In this document: positions 11,477-19,681 of the stretch, in pieces | How positions within the stretch are numbered: the first letter of the stretch is position 1 | How the letters are laid out: each line of letters begins with the position of its first letter | Source of the DNA: JADJWR01 sp963847675 | GTDB lineage: Bacteria; Pseudomonadota; Gammaproteobacteria; Burkholderiales; Burkholderiaceae_F | Length of the DNA stretch: 64,000 bases | Direction: 5' to 3' | Assembly: GCA_963847675.1 (NCBI GenBank) | Contig: CAWKAP010000012.1 | Location: 62,001-126,000 of the forward strand | The notes under the pieces: model-generated | Databases searched by the model: none | What the model saw: only the letters and a program-made list of their open reading frames with translations | Told to the model about the DNA's origin: nothing | Translations under genes and position numbers: made by a program

Positions 11477-12388
11477 TCAGCGCAGCTTCGGATTGAGCGC
11501 ATCGCGCAGCCAGTCGCCGAGCAGGTTGACGGACAGCACGAGCAGGACGAGCGCGGCACCCGGGAAGATGGTGATCCACCATTCGCCCGAGAACAGGAAC
11601 TCGTTGCCGATACGGATCAGCGTGCCGAGCGACGGCGTGGTCGGCGGCACGCCGACGCCGAGAAAGCTGAGCGTCGCCTCGGTGATGATCGCGGTGGCGA
11701 TGTGCACGGTGGCCAGGACCAGCACCGGGCCGAGCACGTTGGGCAGAACGTGCCTGCCCATGATGGCCAGCGGCGAGACGCCGATCACGCGCGCCGCCTG
11801 CACGTACTCCTTGCTCTTCTCCACCAGGGTCGAGCCGCGCACGGTGCGCGCGTACTGCACCCAGCCGGACAGCGCGATCGCCAGGATCAGCACGAAAAAG
11901 GCCACCTCGTCGTGCGCCTCGCGGGGCAATGCGGCGCGAAACACGCCGTCGATCAGCAGCGCGACCAGAATCGCCGGGAACGACAGCATCACGTCGCACA
12001 CGCGCATGATGAACGCGTCGAGCCGGCCCCCGACGTACCCGGACAGCAGGCCGAGGCCGACGCCGAGCACGACCGACAGGATCACCGACGCCACCCCGAT
12101 GGCGAGCGAAATGCGCATGCCGTAGAGGATGGCCGAGTACACGTCGCGGCCCTGGTCGTCGGTGCCGAAGAAGAACTTTCCCTCGCCATCGACAGACCAC
12201 GCCGGCGGCTTGGATGCGTCCAGCAGATTGATCGTCGCCAGGTCGAAGGGGTTGTGCGGCGCGACCCATTCCGCGAACACCGCCGAGAAGATCAGCACGA
12301 ACGCCACCGCGAACGCGACGACCGCCACCGGGGACGTGCGGAAGCTGTATGCGACGTCGCTGTCCCAGAGGCGGGCGAGGGCGTTCAT
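11477..12388 (-). CDS. dppC: peptide ABC transporter permease (DppC type)
   Basis: At 303 residues this is the second inner-membrane permease of the importer. It has the cytoplasmic N-terminus and first helix (residues ~20-45), then the OppC-type N-terminal region leading to KFFFGTDDQGRDVYSAILYG, the canonical DppC segment (GTDxxGRDxxSR). The permease coupling (EAA) loop lies around YVQAARVIGVSPLAIMGRHV. About six transmembrane helices are visible. It lies 197 bp after the dppA-like gene; that gap contains a duplicated copy of the dppA 3' end. Confidence 0.93.
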   Translation of the reverse strand: MNALARLWDSDVAYSFRTSPVAVVAFAVAFVLIFSAVFAEWVAPHNPFDLATINLLDASKPPAWSVDGEGKFFFGTDDQGRDVYSAILYGMRISLAIGVASVILSVVLGVGLGLLSGYVGGRLDAFIMRVCDVMLSFPAILVALLIDGVFRAALPREAHDEVAFFVLILAIALSGWVQYARTVRGSTLVEKSKEYVQAARVIGVSPLAIMGRHVLPNVLGPVLVLATVHIATAIITEATLSFLGVGVPPTTPSLGTLIRIGNEFLFSGEWWITIFPGAALVLLVLSVNLLGDWLRDALNPKLR

Positions 12389-12460
12389 GCCGGAGAACCC
12401 GAAACGTGGAACGTCGACCGTTCGCGCCGCTGCGCGACGTCCGTGCGCGGTGTGCAGTTA

Positions 12461-12623
12461 CCTTTCACATTTGACTCACTTGACCACCGTCCACTTGAGG
12501 AACATGAAATTGTGTTTCCGGCCGGCGCTGCGCGCCTTAACGTTCGCTTCGCTCACGTTAGCCTCCAACGCAATTTCATGCCCTTTCACCGGATCACGGT
12601 CCACTTGAGGAACATGAAATTGT
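12461..12623. repeat. partial direct duplication of the dppA-like 3' end in the dppA-dppC gap
   Basis: A 25-base block is identical at 12489-12513 and 12599-12623; the second copy is the genuine 3' end of the dppA-like gene. The shared 8-mer CCTTTCAC precedes both copies (12461, 12582), so the duplication extends across the stop codons with small differences. Read on the minus strand, the copies encode NFMFLKWTVVK-stop and NFMFLKWTVIR-stop. Between them is a 60-odd-base insert containing a near-palindrome around AACGTTCGCTTCGCTCACGTT. The 10-mer CAATTTCATG at 12571-12580 is the exact inverse of CATGAAATTG at 12503-12512 and 12613-12622. This looks like the remnant of a recombined tandem paralogue or a slipped duplication. 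Confidence 0.8.
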
Positions 12624-14181
12624 CGGCGAGCTGGACCGTGTCGACGTTCTTCTTCATCGCCCAGGCCAGCGCCTGCTGGTGCAGCGGGATGTGGCCGACA
12701 TCGTCCTGGTGGACCTTCATCGCCTCGCGGATCATCGCCGTTCGCTTGGCGACGTCGGTCTCGGTCGCGATTGCCCGGGTCAGCTCGTCGAGCTTGGCGT
12801 TGCTGTAGCTGCCCAGGTTGAATTGCCCCTGCCCGCCCGCGCCCGGCGTGGCCATCAGCGCGAACAGCGGGTTGTGCGAGTCGTATGACCCCGGCGTCCA
12901 GCCGAGCAGGTAGAAGGACGTGTTGCGCGACAGGATCTTCGGGAAGTAGGTCCCCTTGGTCTCGGCCGTCAGGTTCACCTTGACGCCGACCCTGGCCAGC
13001 ATCGTCGCCACCGCCTTGCAGATCTCCTCGTCGTTGACGTAGCGGTCGTTCGGGCAGTTCATGCCGACTTCGAAGCCCTGCGCGTAGCCGGCGTCGGCAA
13101 GAAGCTTCTTCGCCCCGTCGGGGTCGTACGGCAGCCTTTTGTTGAGGTCCGCCGGGAAGCCCTTGATGCCGGGCGCGATCATCAGCCCGGTCGGCGCCGA
13201 GGCACCACGCATCACCACCTTCTGGATCGCGTTGACGTCGATCGACTGATAGAAGGCCTGCCGCACGCGCTTGTCCTTGAACGGATTCTTGCCCTTGACG
13301 TTCGAGAACAGCAGCTCGTCGCGCGACTGGTCCATGCCGAGGAAGATCGTCCGCAGCTCCGGCCCCTGCATGACCTTCAGGTTCGCGCTGGCGGCGATGC
13401 GGCTCACGTCCTGCACCGGCACGGGTTCCATCATGTCGATCTCGCCGGACAGCAGCGCCGCCACCCGCGTGCTGGCGTTGCCGATCGGCGTGAAGATCAC
13501 TTCCTCGATGTTGGTCTCGATCGACTTGTCCCAGTAGTTGAGATTGCGCACCAGCGTGGTCCGGATCCCGGGTTCGCGCGAGCGCAGGCGGAACGGGCCC
13601 GTGCCGTTGGCCTTGAACGAGGCGGTGTTCTCGACGCCCTTGCGCTTGTCGACCGGCTGCGTGGCGCGGTTGTCCTCGCACCACTTCTTGCTCATCATCA
13701 TCCACAGCGAGATCACGTCCGGCAGGATCGGGAACGGCTCGTTGGTGACGATGTCGATCGCGTGATCGTTGATCCTGCGGATCTCCTTGATCGCTCCGAC
13801 GTAGGTCTTGACGTCGGAGCCGTCGCCCTTGGCGCGGTTGTACGAGAAGATCACGTCGTCGGCGGTGAACGGTGTGCCGTCATGGAAGCTGACGCCCTTG
13901 CGCAGGTTGAAGCGCCACACGGTCGGCGCGCTCTGCTTCCAGTCGGTGGCCAGCGCCGGCACCAGTTCGAGCTTCTTGCCGCGCCCGACGAGCGGCTCGT
14001 AGATGTGGGCGGTGAAGTTCAGCTGCAGCGATTCGTTCAGCGAATGCGGGTCCATCGACAGCGCATCGCCCTGATTGGCGTACTTGAAGGTCTTCGCCAT
14101 GGCCGGCAGCGCCACGAGCGAGCCGCCGAACGCGGCGCAGACCGCGAGCGAGGCCGCGGCAAGTAGTGAACGGGCTTTCAT
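12586..14181 (-). CDS. dppA: peptide ABC transporter substrate-binding protein (family 5, DppA-like)
   Basis: This is a 531-residue periplasmic binding protein with a Sec signal peptide (MKARSLLAAASLAVCAAFGG..., cleavage near PAMA-KTF). SBP family 5 features are GDALSMDPHSLNESL at the mature N-terminus, VWRFNLRKGVSFHDGTPFTADDV and the C-terminal block HIPLHQQALAWAMKKNVD. Ligands of the family are di- and oligopeptides, but also other solutes such as glutathione. The start is the ATG of MKARS with a good ribosome-binding site (AAGGAGG); a much longer upstream frame is not real. It lies between the amidohydrolase and dppC. A close paralogue is encoded at 17920-19497. Confidence 0.93.
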   Translation of the reverse strand: MKARSLLAAASLAVCAAFGGSLVALPAMAKTFKYANQGDALSMDPHSLNESLQLNFTAHIYEPLVGRGKKLELVPALATDWKQSAPTVWRFNLRKGVSFHDGTPFTADDVIFSYNRAKGDGSDVKTYVGAIKEIRRINDHAIDIVTNEPFPILPDVISLWMMMSKKWCEDNRATQPVDKRKGVENTASFKANGTGPFRLRSREPGIRTTLVRNLNYWDKSIETNIEEVIFTPIGNASTRVAALLSGEIDMMEPVPVQDVSRIAASANLKVMQGPELRTIFLGMDQSRDELLFSNVKGKNPFKDKRVRQAFYQSIDVNAIQKVVMRGASAPTGLMIAPGIKGFPADLNKRLPYDPDGAKKLLADAGYAQGFEVGMNCPNDRYVNDEEICKAVATMLARVGVKVNLTAETKGTYFPKILSRNTSFYLLGWTPGSYDSHNPLFALMATPGAGGQGQFNLGSYSNAKLDELTRAIATETDVAKRTAMIREAMKVHQDDVGHIPLHQQALAWAMKKNVDTVQLADNFMFLKWTVIR

Positions 14182-14201
14182 GGCTTTGCCTCCTTGGCAA
14201 T

Positions 14202-15416
14202 TCAGGTGATCGTGATCGGCATGCGCCGCTCGGCCAGCGCCGCGAGGTAGCCGGCGCCGAGCGGAATGACCGCGTCGTTGAAATCGTAACGGCTGTTGTG
14301 CAGCCAGCAGCCGCCCTCGGTGCCGCCCTGGCCCAGCCGCGCATAGCAGCCGGGCCGCGCCTGCAGCATGAAGGCGAAATCCTCGGCGCCCATGCTCGGC
14401 GGCAGGTTGCGCGCCACCCGCTCGCGGCCGACCAGGTCCTCGGCCACGTGCAGCGCGTGCTCGTACTGCGGTGCGTGGTTGATCGTCGCCGGGTAGATGC
14501 GCTCGTAGCGCACGCTCGCCTCGCCGCCGAAGGCGCGCGCCGTCGCCTGCACCAGCTCGGCGAGCCGCCGCTCGATCATGTCCTGGATGCTGTGCTGGAA
14601 CGCGCGCACCGTTCCCACGAGCTTCGCCTCGCGCGGCACCACCGAGAACGCGCCGGGGTGGCCCGACTGCAGCGAACACAGCGAGACGACCGCGGCGTCG
14701 ATCGGCGCCACGTTGCGCGAAACGATGCTCTGCGCCGCAGTGATGATGTGCCCGGCGATCAGCACCGGGTCGACGGTCAGGTGCGGATGCGCGGCATGGC
14801 CGCCGCGGCCGCTGATGCTGATCTCGATGCGGTCGGCCGCCGCCATCATCGGGCCGGGGTTCAGGCCGATGTGGCCGGCCGGCAGCGCCGGCCAGTTGTG
14901 CAGCCCGTAGACCTCGTCGCACGGGAAGCGGACGAAAAGGCCGTCGTCGATCATCACCTTGGCGCCGCCGAAACCTTCCTCCGCGGGCTGGAAGACGACG
15001 TACGCGGTGCCGTCGAAATGGCGCGTCGCCGCCAGGTACTGCGCCGCGCCGAGCAGCATCGCCGTGTGGCCGTCGTGGCCGCAGCCGTGCATCAGGCCGG
15101 GCTTCGTCGAACGGTGCGCAAACTCGTTTTCCTCGTGGATCGGCAGCGCGTCCATGTCGGCGCGCAGCCCGATCGCCTTGCCCGAGCCGTCCTGCCGGCC
15201 GCGGATGACGCCGACCACGCCGGTGCGGCCGATGCCGGTGTGCACCTCGATGCCCCAGTGGTGCAGCCGCTCCGCGACCAGCGCCGCGGTGCGGTGTTCC
15301 TCGAAGCCGATCTCGGGATGCGCGTGCAGGTCGCGCCGGATCGCGGTGAGCTTCTCGTGCTCGGCCAGCACGAACGACACCGGAGACTTCAGCGCGAGAC
15401 CGAGGTAGGCGTTCAT
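14202..15416 (-). CDS. M20D-family amidohydrolase (hippurate / N-acyl amino acid hydrolase-like)
   Basis: This is a 404-residue metal-dependent amidohydrolase without a signal peptide, so cytoplasmic. The M20D motifs are complete: RRDLHAHPEIGFEEHRT, GLRADMDALPIHEENEFAH, MHGCGHDGHTAMLLGAAQYL (cysteine and histidines that bind the metal pair), FQPAEEGFGGA and MGAEDFAFML near the C-terminus. Members cleave N-acyl amino acids, hippurate or some dipeptides. Its place between dppB and dppA in one operon implies that it hydrolyses what the ABC system imports; the exact substrate is not readable. Confidence 0.92.
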   Translation of the reverse strand: MNAYLGLALKSPVSFVLAEHEKLTAIRRDLHAHPEIGFEEHRTAALVAERLHHWGIEVHTGIGRTGVVGVIRGRQDGSGKAIGLRADMDALPIHEENEFAHRSTKPGLMHGCGHDGHTAMLLGAAQYLAATRHFDGTAYVVFQPAEEGFGGAKVMIDDGLFVRFPCDEVYGLHNWPALPAGHIGLNPGPMMAAADRIEISISGRGGHAAHPHLTVDPVLIAGHIITAAQSIVSRNVAPIDAAVVSLCSLQSGHPGAFSVVPREAKLVGTVRAFQHSIQDMIERRLAELVQATARAFGGEASVRYERIYPATINHAPQYEHALHVAEDLVGRERVARNLPPSMGAEDFAFMLQARPGCYARLGQGGTEGGCWLHNSRYDFNDAVIPLGAGYLAALAERRMPITIT

Positions 15417-15500
15417 GTCAGTGGCGCCCGGCCGCCCGAAGCCACTGACGCGCCCCCTCGGGGGGCAGCGAGCGCAGCGAGCGTGGGGGCCATCCCATTT
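15417..15500. repeat. Burkholderiales-type intergenic palindromic repeat between dppB and the amidohydrolase gene
   Basis: The 84-bp gap has an 8-bp inverted repeat (TCAGTGGC at 15418-15425 with GCCACTGA at 15441-15448) followed by the core CCCCCTCGGGGG (15453-15464). A short GCGAGCGCAGCGAGCG repeat follows. It resembles, in looser form, the 72-bp unit that occurs three times at 26468-26683. Such GC-rich palindromes are common between genes in this bacterial group; in the transcript it would form hairpins within the dpp operon. Confidence 0.6.
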
Positions 15501-16484
15501 TCAATGCGCCAGCGAGGCGCGGTCGATGCGCAGGCGTGGGTCGACCGCGAAGTAAAGCAGGTCGACGATCAGGTTGATCAGCACGAAAACGAGCGCGATC
15601 AGGCACAGGTAGGCCGCCATCACCGGGATGTCGGCGAACTGCACGCTCTGGATGAAGAGCAGCCCCATGCCGGGCCACTGGAACACGGTCTCCGTGACGA
15701 TCGCAAAGGCGATGATTCCTCCCAGCTGCAGGCCGGTGATCGTGATCACCGGCACCAGCGTGTTCTTCAGCGCATGGCCGAAGTGCACCGCCCGGTTGGT
15801 CAGCCCGCGGGCGCGCGCGAACTTGATGTAGTCGGTGCGCAGCACCTCCAGCATCTCGGCGCGCACCAGGCGCAGGATCAGCGTCAGCTGGAACAGCGAC
15901 AGCGTGATCGACGGCAGGATCAGGTGCTGCCAGCCCTTGGCGGTCAGCAGGCCGGTGGTCCACCAGCCCAGCGCCACGGTGTCGCCACGGCCGAACGACG
16001 GCAGCCACCCCAACTGCACCGCGAACACCAGGATGAACAGGATGCCGATCAGGAAGGTCGGCAGCGATACGCCGACCAGCGAGGCGGCGAGCAACGCGTG
16101 CGCGAACCAGGAGTTCCGTCGCAGTGCGGTGTACACGCCGGCCGGAATGCCGACCACGATGGCGATGATCGCCGCCGCGAACGACAGTTCCAGCGTGGCC
16201 GGCAGCCGTTCCTTGATCAGCGTCGACACCGCTCGCCCCTGGCGCAGGCTGAGGCCGAAATCGCCCTGTGCCGCGTTGCCGGCAAAGGTCGCGAACTGTA
16301 CGAAGAACGGCTGGTCGAGTCCGAGTTCCGTGCGCAGCCGCGCACGATCTTCCGGGGTGGCGTCCTGGCCGAGCATCTGCGCGACCGGATCGCCGACGTA
16401 CTGGAACAGCAGGAATGCCACGAAAGCGACCGTCAGCATCACGAGGATCGCTTGCACGAGGCGGCGGACGATGAACGCGAGCAT
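15501..16484 (-). CDS. dppB: peptide ABC transporter permease (DppB type)
   Basis: This 327-residue inner-membrane permease is the first gene of the minus-strand peptide-importer operon. It has the DppB/OppB start MLAFIVRRLVQAILVMLTVA (first helix), the periplasmic LGLDQPFFVQF segment, and the permease coupling loop RTDYIKFARARGLTNRAVHF. The C-terminal ETVFQWPGMGLLFIQSVQF is a family hallmark. Six transmembrane helices are apparent. It faces away from msrB across a 214-bp divergent gap that must hold the operon promoter. Confidence 0.93.
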   Translation of the reverse strand: MLAFIVRRLVQAILVMLTVAFVAFLLFQYVGDPVAQMLGQDATPEDRARLRTELGLDQPFFVQFATFAGNAAQGDFGLSLRQGRAVSTLIKERLPATLELSFAAAIIAIVVGIPAGVYTALRRNSWFAHALLAASLVGVSLPTFLIGILFILVFAVQLGWLPSFGRGDTVALGWWTTGLLTAKGWQHLILPSITLSLFQLTLILRLVRAEMLEVLRTDYIKFARARGLTNRAVHFGHALKNTLVPVITITGLQLGGIIAFAIVTETVFQWPGMGLLFIQSVQFADIPVMAAYLCLIALVFVLINLIVDLLYFAVDPRLRIDRASLAH

Positions 16485-16501
16485 CCGGGAATCCCAGCAG
16501 A

Positions 16502-16534
16502 AACCCGGCCGTTTACCCTGCTGCCGGCCGGGTT
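16502..16534 (-). promoter_or_regulatory. inverted repeat in the dppB leader
   Basis: AACCCGGCC (16502-16510) and GGCCGGGTT (16526-16534) form a perfect 9-bp inverted repeat with a 15-base loop, just upstream of the dppB start. On the minus strand a TATATT hexamer lies at 16553-16548, suggesting the transcript starts above the repeat and carries it as a leader hairpin. No clear -35 hexamer accompanies it. An operator or a leader stem-loop are both possible. Confidence 0.45.
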
Positions 16535-16698
16535 GTCATGGCGGCGGAATATACCGTGATCGACCGGCACACCCCGCGCATCGGTGCATGCGTGAACGCG
16601 CGGCAGGGGCGGTTGTCGAAGTTACCGGGCCGGCCGCTGAAAGAAACCGCGGCCACTGACGACTAAGCAGCGTAATCCACATCCCTGCGAGGAGCGCG

Positions 16699-17184
16699 AT
16701 GATGACCCGACGTAGTTTTCTGTCGACCCTGACCGCGCTGGCGGCGGCGCCGGCAGCGGCACCTGCAGCCGCAACCGGATCGACGCAAATCGCGCCGCTC
16801 GAGCTGTCCGATGCCGAATGGCGCGCGCGGCTGACGCCGGAGCAATATGCCGTGCTGCGGCGCGAGGGGACCGAGCGCCCGTTCACGAGCCCGTTGAATG
16901 CTGAAAAGCGCACCGGTACGTATCACTGCGCGGGCTGCGATCTGGCGCTGTTCACGTCGGCGATGAAGTACGACAGCGGCACGGGTTGGCCGAGCTTTTT
17001 CACCACGCTGCCGGGCGCGATCAAGACCCGGACCGATTTCAAGCTGATCATCCCGCGCACCGAATATCACTGCGCACGCTGCGGCGGCCATCAGGGCCAC
17101 GTGTTCAACGACGGCCCGGCGCCGACCGGCAAGCGCTATTGCAACAACGGCGTCGCGCTGACCTTCCTGCCGGAGGCGGCATGA
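16699..17184 (+). CDS. msrB: peptide-methionine (R)-S-oxide reductase MsrB, exported
   Basis: The enzyme reduces the R epimer of methionine sulfoxide in proteins. The 161-residue product begins with a twin-arginine-like leader MMTRRSFLSTLTALAAAPAA, so it is probably exported to the periplasm. The SelR domain is complete: zinc cysteines in CAGC and CARC, the motif GTGWPSFF, and the catalytic cysteine about residue 148 in KRYCNNGVALTF. A GAGGAG ribosome site precedes the two start ATGs. The stop overlaps the msrA start (ATGA). Confidence 0.95.
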   Translation: MMTRRSFLSTLTALAAAPAAAPAAATGSTQIAPLELSDAEWRARLTPEQYAVLRREGTERPFTSPLNAEKRTGTYHCAGCDLALFTSAMKYDSGTGWPSFFTTLPGAIKTRTDFKLIIPRTEYHCARCGGHQGHVFNDGPAPTGKRYCNNGVALTFLPEAA

Positions 17185-17801
17185 ACGCGCTCCGCCTGCT
17201 TGGCACCGCGCTCCTTGCAGCGATTGCACTTCCGGCGTTCGGCCAGGCCATGCAGTCTGCGCCACCCGCCAAAGCCACGTTCGCCGGCGGCTGTTTCTGG
17301 TGCGTCGAGGCCGACTTCGACAAGGTCGACGGCGTGATCTCGACCACCTCCGGCTACATCGGCGGTCGGCTGGCCAACCCGACTTACGAGCAGGTCTCCG
17401 CAGGCGTCACGGGCCATACTGAAGCAGTCGAGATCGTCTACGACCCGCGCAAGGTCAGCTACGAGAAGCTGCTCGAGATCTTCTGGGTCAACGTCGATCC
17501 GACCGTGAAGGACCGGCAGTTCTGCGACGTCGGCTCGCAGTACCGCACCGGCATCTTCGTGCACGACGAGGCACAGCGCCGGGCGGCCGAGGCATCGAAG
17601 GCGGCGCTTGATAAACGCAAGCCCTTCAAGGCGCCGATCGTCACGCCGATCGAGGCCGCGACGACGTTCTATCCGGCCGAGGATTACCACCAGGACTACT
17701 ACAGGAAGAATCCGGTCCGCTACAACTTCTACCGCAGCGGCTGCGGGCGCGACGCGCGGCTGAAGGAATTGTGGGGTGATGCGGCGATGAAGGCAAAGTA
17801 G
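17181..17801 (+). CDS. msrA: peptide-methionine (S)-S-oxide reductase MsrA, exported
   Basis: MsrA repairs the S epimer of methionine sulfoxide. The 206-residue protein has a Sec signal (MNALRLLGTALLAAIALPAFG) in front of the domain, with the catalytic motif GCFWC (nucleophilic Cys38), GYIGGRLANPTYEQVSAG, HTEAVEIVYDP, and a C-terminal resolving cysteine in YRSGCGRD. It overlaps msrB by 4 bp, so the two are made together and form a periplasmic repair pair, here as separate proteins rather than a fusion. A strong hairpin terminator follows 29 bp after the stop. Confidence 0.95.
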   Translation: MNALRLLGTALLAAIALPAFGQAMQSAPPAKATFAGGCFWCVEADFDKVDGVISTTSGYIGGRLANPTYEQVSAGVTGHTEAVEIVYDPRKVSYEKLLEIFWVNVDPTVKDRQFCDVGSQYRTGIFVHDEAQRRAAEASKAALDKRKPFKAPIVTPIEAATTFYPAEDYHQDYYRKNPVRYNFYRSGCGRDARLKELWGDAAMKAK

Positions 17802-17830
17802 GTCCGGCCGGCGATTTCGAACTTGCCGAT

Positions 17831-17871
17831 ACAAGAAGAACGGGCTGCCGTCGGCAGCCCGTTCTTCTTGT
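17831..17871. terminator. bidirectional Rho-independent terminator between msrA and the convergent binding-protein gene
   Basis: ACAAGAAGAACGGGCTGCCG (17831-17850) and its exact reverse complement (17852-17871) form a perfect 20-bp stem around one central base. The outer arm is A/T-rich (AAGAAGAA...TTCTTCTT), so it can supply a U-rich tail in either direction. It lies between two convergent genes, as expected of a shared terminator. Confidence 0.85.
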
Positions 17872-17919
17872 GCACGTCACCTTCCTGGGTGCACCGGCCG
17901 CTCTTCGGCCGGTCCGGCT

Positions 17920-19497
17920 TCAGTCGATCCTCACCCAGGCGCCTTCGAGCCGGTTGTTGGCGCGGTGAACGACGCTGACGTTCTTGCGCATCGCCCACGG
18001 AATCACCTGGTTGTGCAGCGGGATGTGCATCACGTTGCGGTTGTGGATCATCAGCGCATCGGCGATCAGCTGGTTGCGCTTCTTCTGGTCGACCTCGCTC
18101 TTCATCGCGTCCACGAGCTTGTCGAACTCCGGATTGCTGACCCGGCCGAGGTTGAAGTTGCCGTCACCGCCCGAGCCGACGGTGCGCGCCAGCGACTGCA
18201 GCGAATACAGCGCGTCGAAGGTCGGCACGCCCCAGCCGAGCAGGTAAGCCGACGTGTCGTATTTCTGAATCTTCGGGAAGTAAGTTGCGCGCGGCATCGC
18301 GTTCAGGCTCACCTTGAGCCCGACCTGCGCCCACATCGTGACCAGCGCCTTGCAGATTTCCTCGTCGTTGATGTAGCGGTTGTTCGGGCAGTCGAGCGTG
18401 AAGGCAAAACCGTTCGGATAGCCGGCAGCTGCCAGCAGTTCACGCGCCTTCTTCTGGTCGAACGGCAGCCGCGCGTGCGCCGCCTGGGTCCAGCCATTGA
18501 CCGCGCGCTGGATGATCGCCCCGGTCGGATCCGAAGACCCGCGCATGACGGCCTTCTGGATCGCTTCGATGTTGATGGCGTGATAAAGCGCCTGCCGCAC
18601 GCGCAGATCCTTGAACGGATTCTTGCCCTTGACGTCCGAGAACAGCAGTTCGTCGCGCTGCTGGTCGAAGCCGAGGAAGATGGTGCGGTTTTCCGCGCCT
18701 TCGACCACTTTGACGCTGGGGTTCGCCCTGAGCCGCGCCAGGTCCTGTGGCGGCGGATCGAGCACGAAGTCGAGTTCGCCCGACAGCAGCGCGGCGGTCC
18801 GGGTGGCGTCGGATTTCACCGGCGTGTAGACGATCTCGGTGACGTTGCCTTTCTTGCTCGTCTTGCCCCACCAGTTCGCGTTCTCGACGAACACCGTGCG
18901 GATGTCGACCTCGCGGGTCTTCAGCAGATAGGGGCCGGTGCCGTTGGCGTTGCGTACCGCGTAGCTCTCCTGCTTCTGCACGAAGTTGGTCGGCACGGTG
19001 ACCTGGTGCTTCTCCGACCACGCCTTGCTCATCATGCGCAGCTCGGGCAGCTGGCGCAGCAGCACCGGGTTGGGCACCGTCGTGTAGATGAGCACCGTGT
19101 GGTCGCCGACCGCTCGGGCGCCCTGAATGGCGGTCGTGTAGGCACGGAAATTCGAGGTCGGGTGCAACGCCCGCTCGATCGAGTAGACGACGTCGGCAGC
19201 GGTAAACGGCGTGCCGTCATGGAACTTGACGCCCTTGCGCAGTTCGAAGCGCCAGATCAACGGCGTGTCCTGGCCCCACTTCACGGCCAGCGCCGGCTCG
19301 AGTTCGAATTTTTCGTTGTAGTCGATCAGCGGCTCGTAGACGTACGAGTTGGCGGTGTTGTTGAGCCCCTCGTTCTGCGAGTGCGGATCGAAGGTCAGGA
19401 TGTCGCCCTGGCTTGCCCAGCGCAGGGTTTTGGCTTCGAGCGTGGGCGCGGCGAGAAGCGCGGCGGCCAGCAGCGAGGCGACGGCATGGCGAAGCAT
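17920..19497 (-). CDS. second family-5 peptide-binding protein (DppA paralogue), stand-alone
   Basis: This 525-residue periplasmic binding protein with a Sec signal (cleavage near LEA-KTL) is a paralogue of the operon-borne protein at 12586-14181. Shared blocks include GDILTFDPHSQNEGL, FELRKGVKFHDGTPFTAADV, GKNPFKDLRVRQALYHAINI and the C-terminal HIPLHNQVIPWAMRKNVSV. It has a good ribosome site (CAAGGAGAAAACC-ATG) but no permease or ATPase beside it, so it may feed the nearby Dpp permease with a different ligand. Transcription ends at the shared hairpin at 17831-17871. Confidence 0.92.
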   Translation of the reverse strand: MLRHAVASLLAAALLAAPTLEAKTLRWASQGDILTFDPHSQNEGLNNTANSYVYEPLIDYNEKFELEPALAVKWGQDTPLIWRFELRKGVKFHDGTPFTAADVVYSIERALHPTSNFRAYTTAIQGARAVGDHTVLIYTTVPNPVLLRQLPELRMMSKAWSEKHQVTVPTNFVQKQESYAVRNANGTGPYLLKTREVDIRTVFVENANWWGKTSKKGNVTEIVYTPVKSDATRTAALLSGELDFVLDPPPQDLARLRANPSVKVVEGAENRTIFLGFDQQRDELLFSDVKGKNPFKDLRVRQALYHAINIEAIQKAVMRGSSDPTGAIIQRAVNGWTQAAHARLPFDQKKARELLAAAGYPNGFAFTLDCPNNRYINDEEICKALVTMWAQVGLKVSLNAMPRATYFPKIQKYDTSAYLLGWGVPTFDALYSLQSLARTVGSGGDGNFNLGRVSNPEFDKLVDAMKSEVDQKKRNQLIADALMIHNRNVMHIPLHNQVIPWAMRKNVSVVHRANNRLEGAWVRID

Positions 19498-19681
19498 CGG
19501 TTTTCTCCTTGAACGGGATGCGCACGGCGTGCGGCGGCGGGATGCTGCACCAAGCGCGCCAGCGGGTCAACGAGATGCAGCACCTGGACCGGCAAGGCCA
19601 ACTGGGGAAAACCCTTGCACCGCCACGGAGCGCGGCCGCCGCCGACCGCCGATCCCGGCGAGAGGCGACAGCGGTCAGGCT

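Noticed and set aside
12586..14922. Binding protein read as a 778-residue protein
   Set aside because: The first ~247 residues overlap the amidohydrolase gene in another frame; a signal peptide and ribosome site fix the start at 14181.
14166..16559. 797-codon plus-strand frame opposite dppB and the amidohydrolase
   Set aside because: Low-complexity Arg/Gln/Asp-rich sequence without motifs, lying exactly over well-supported minus-strand genes.
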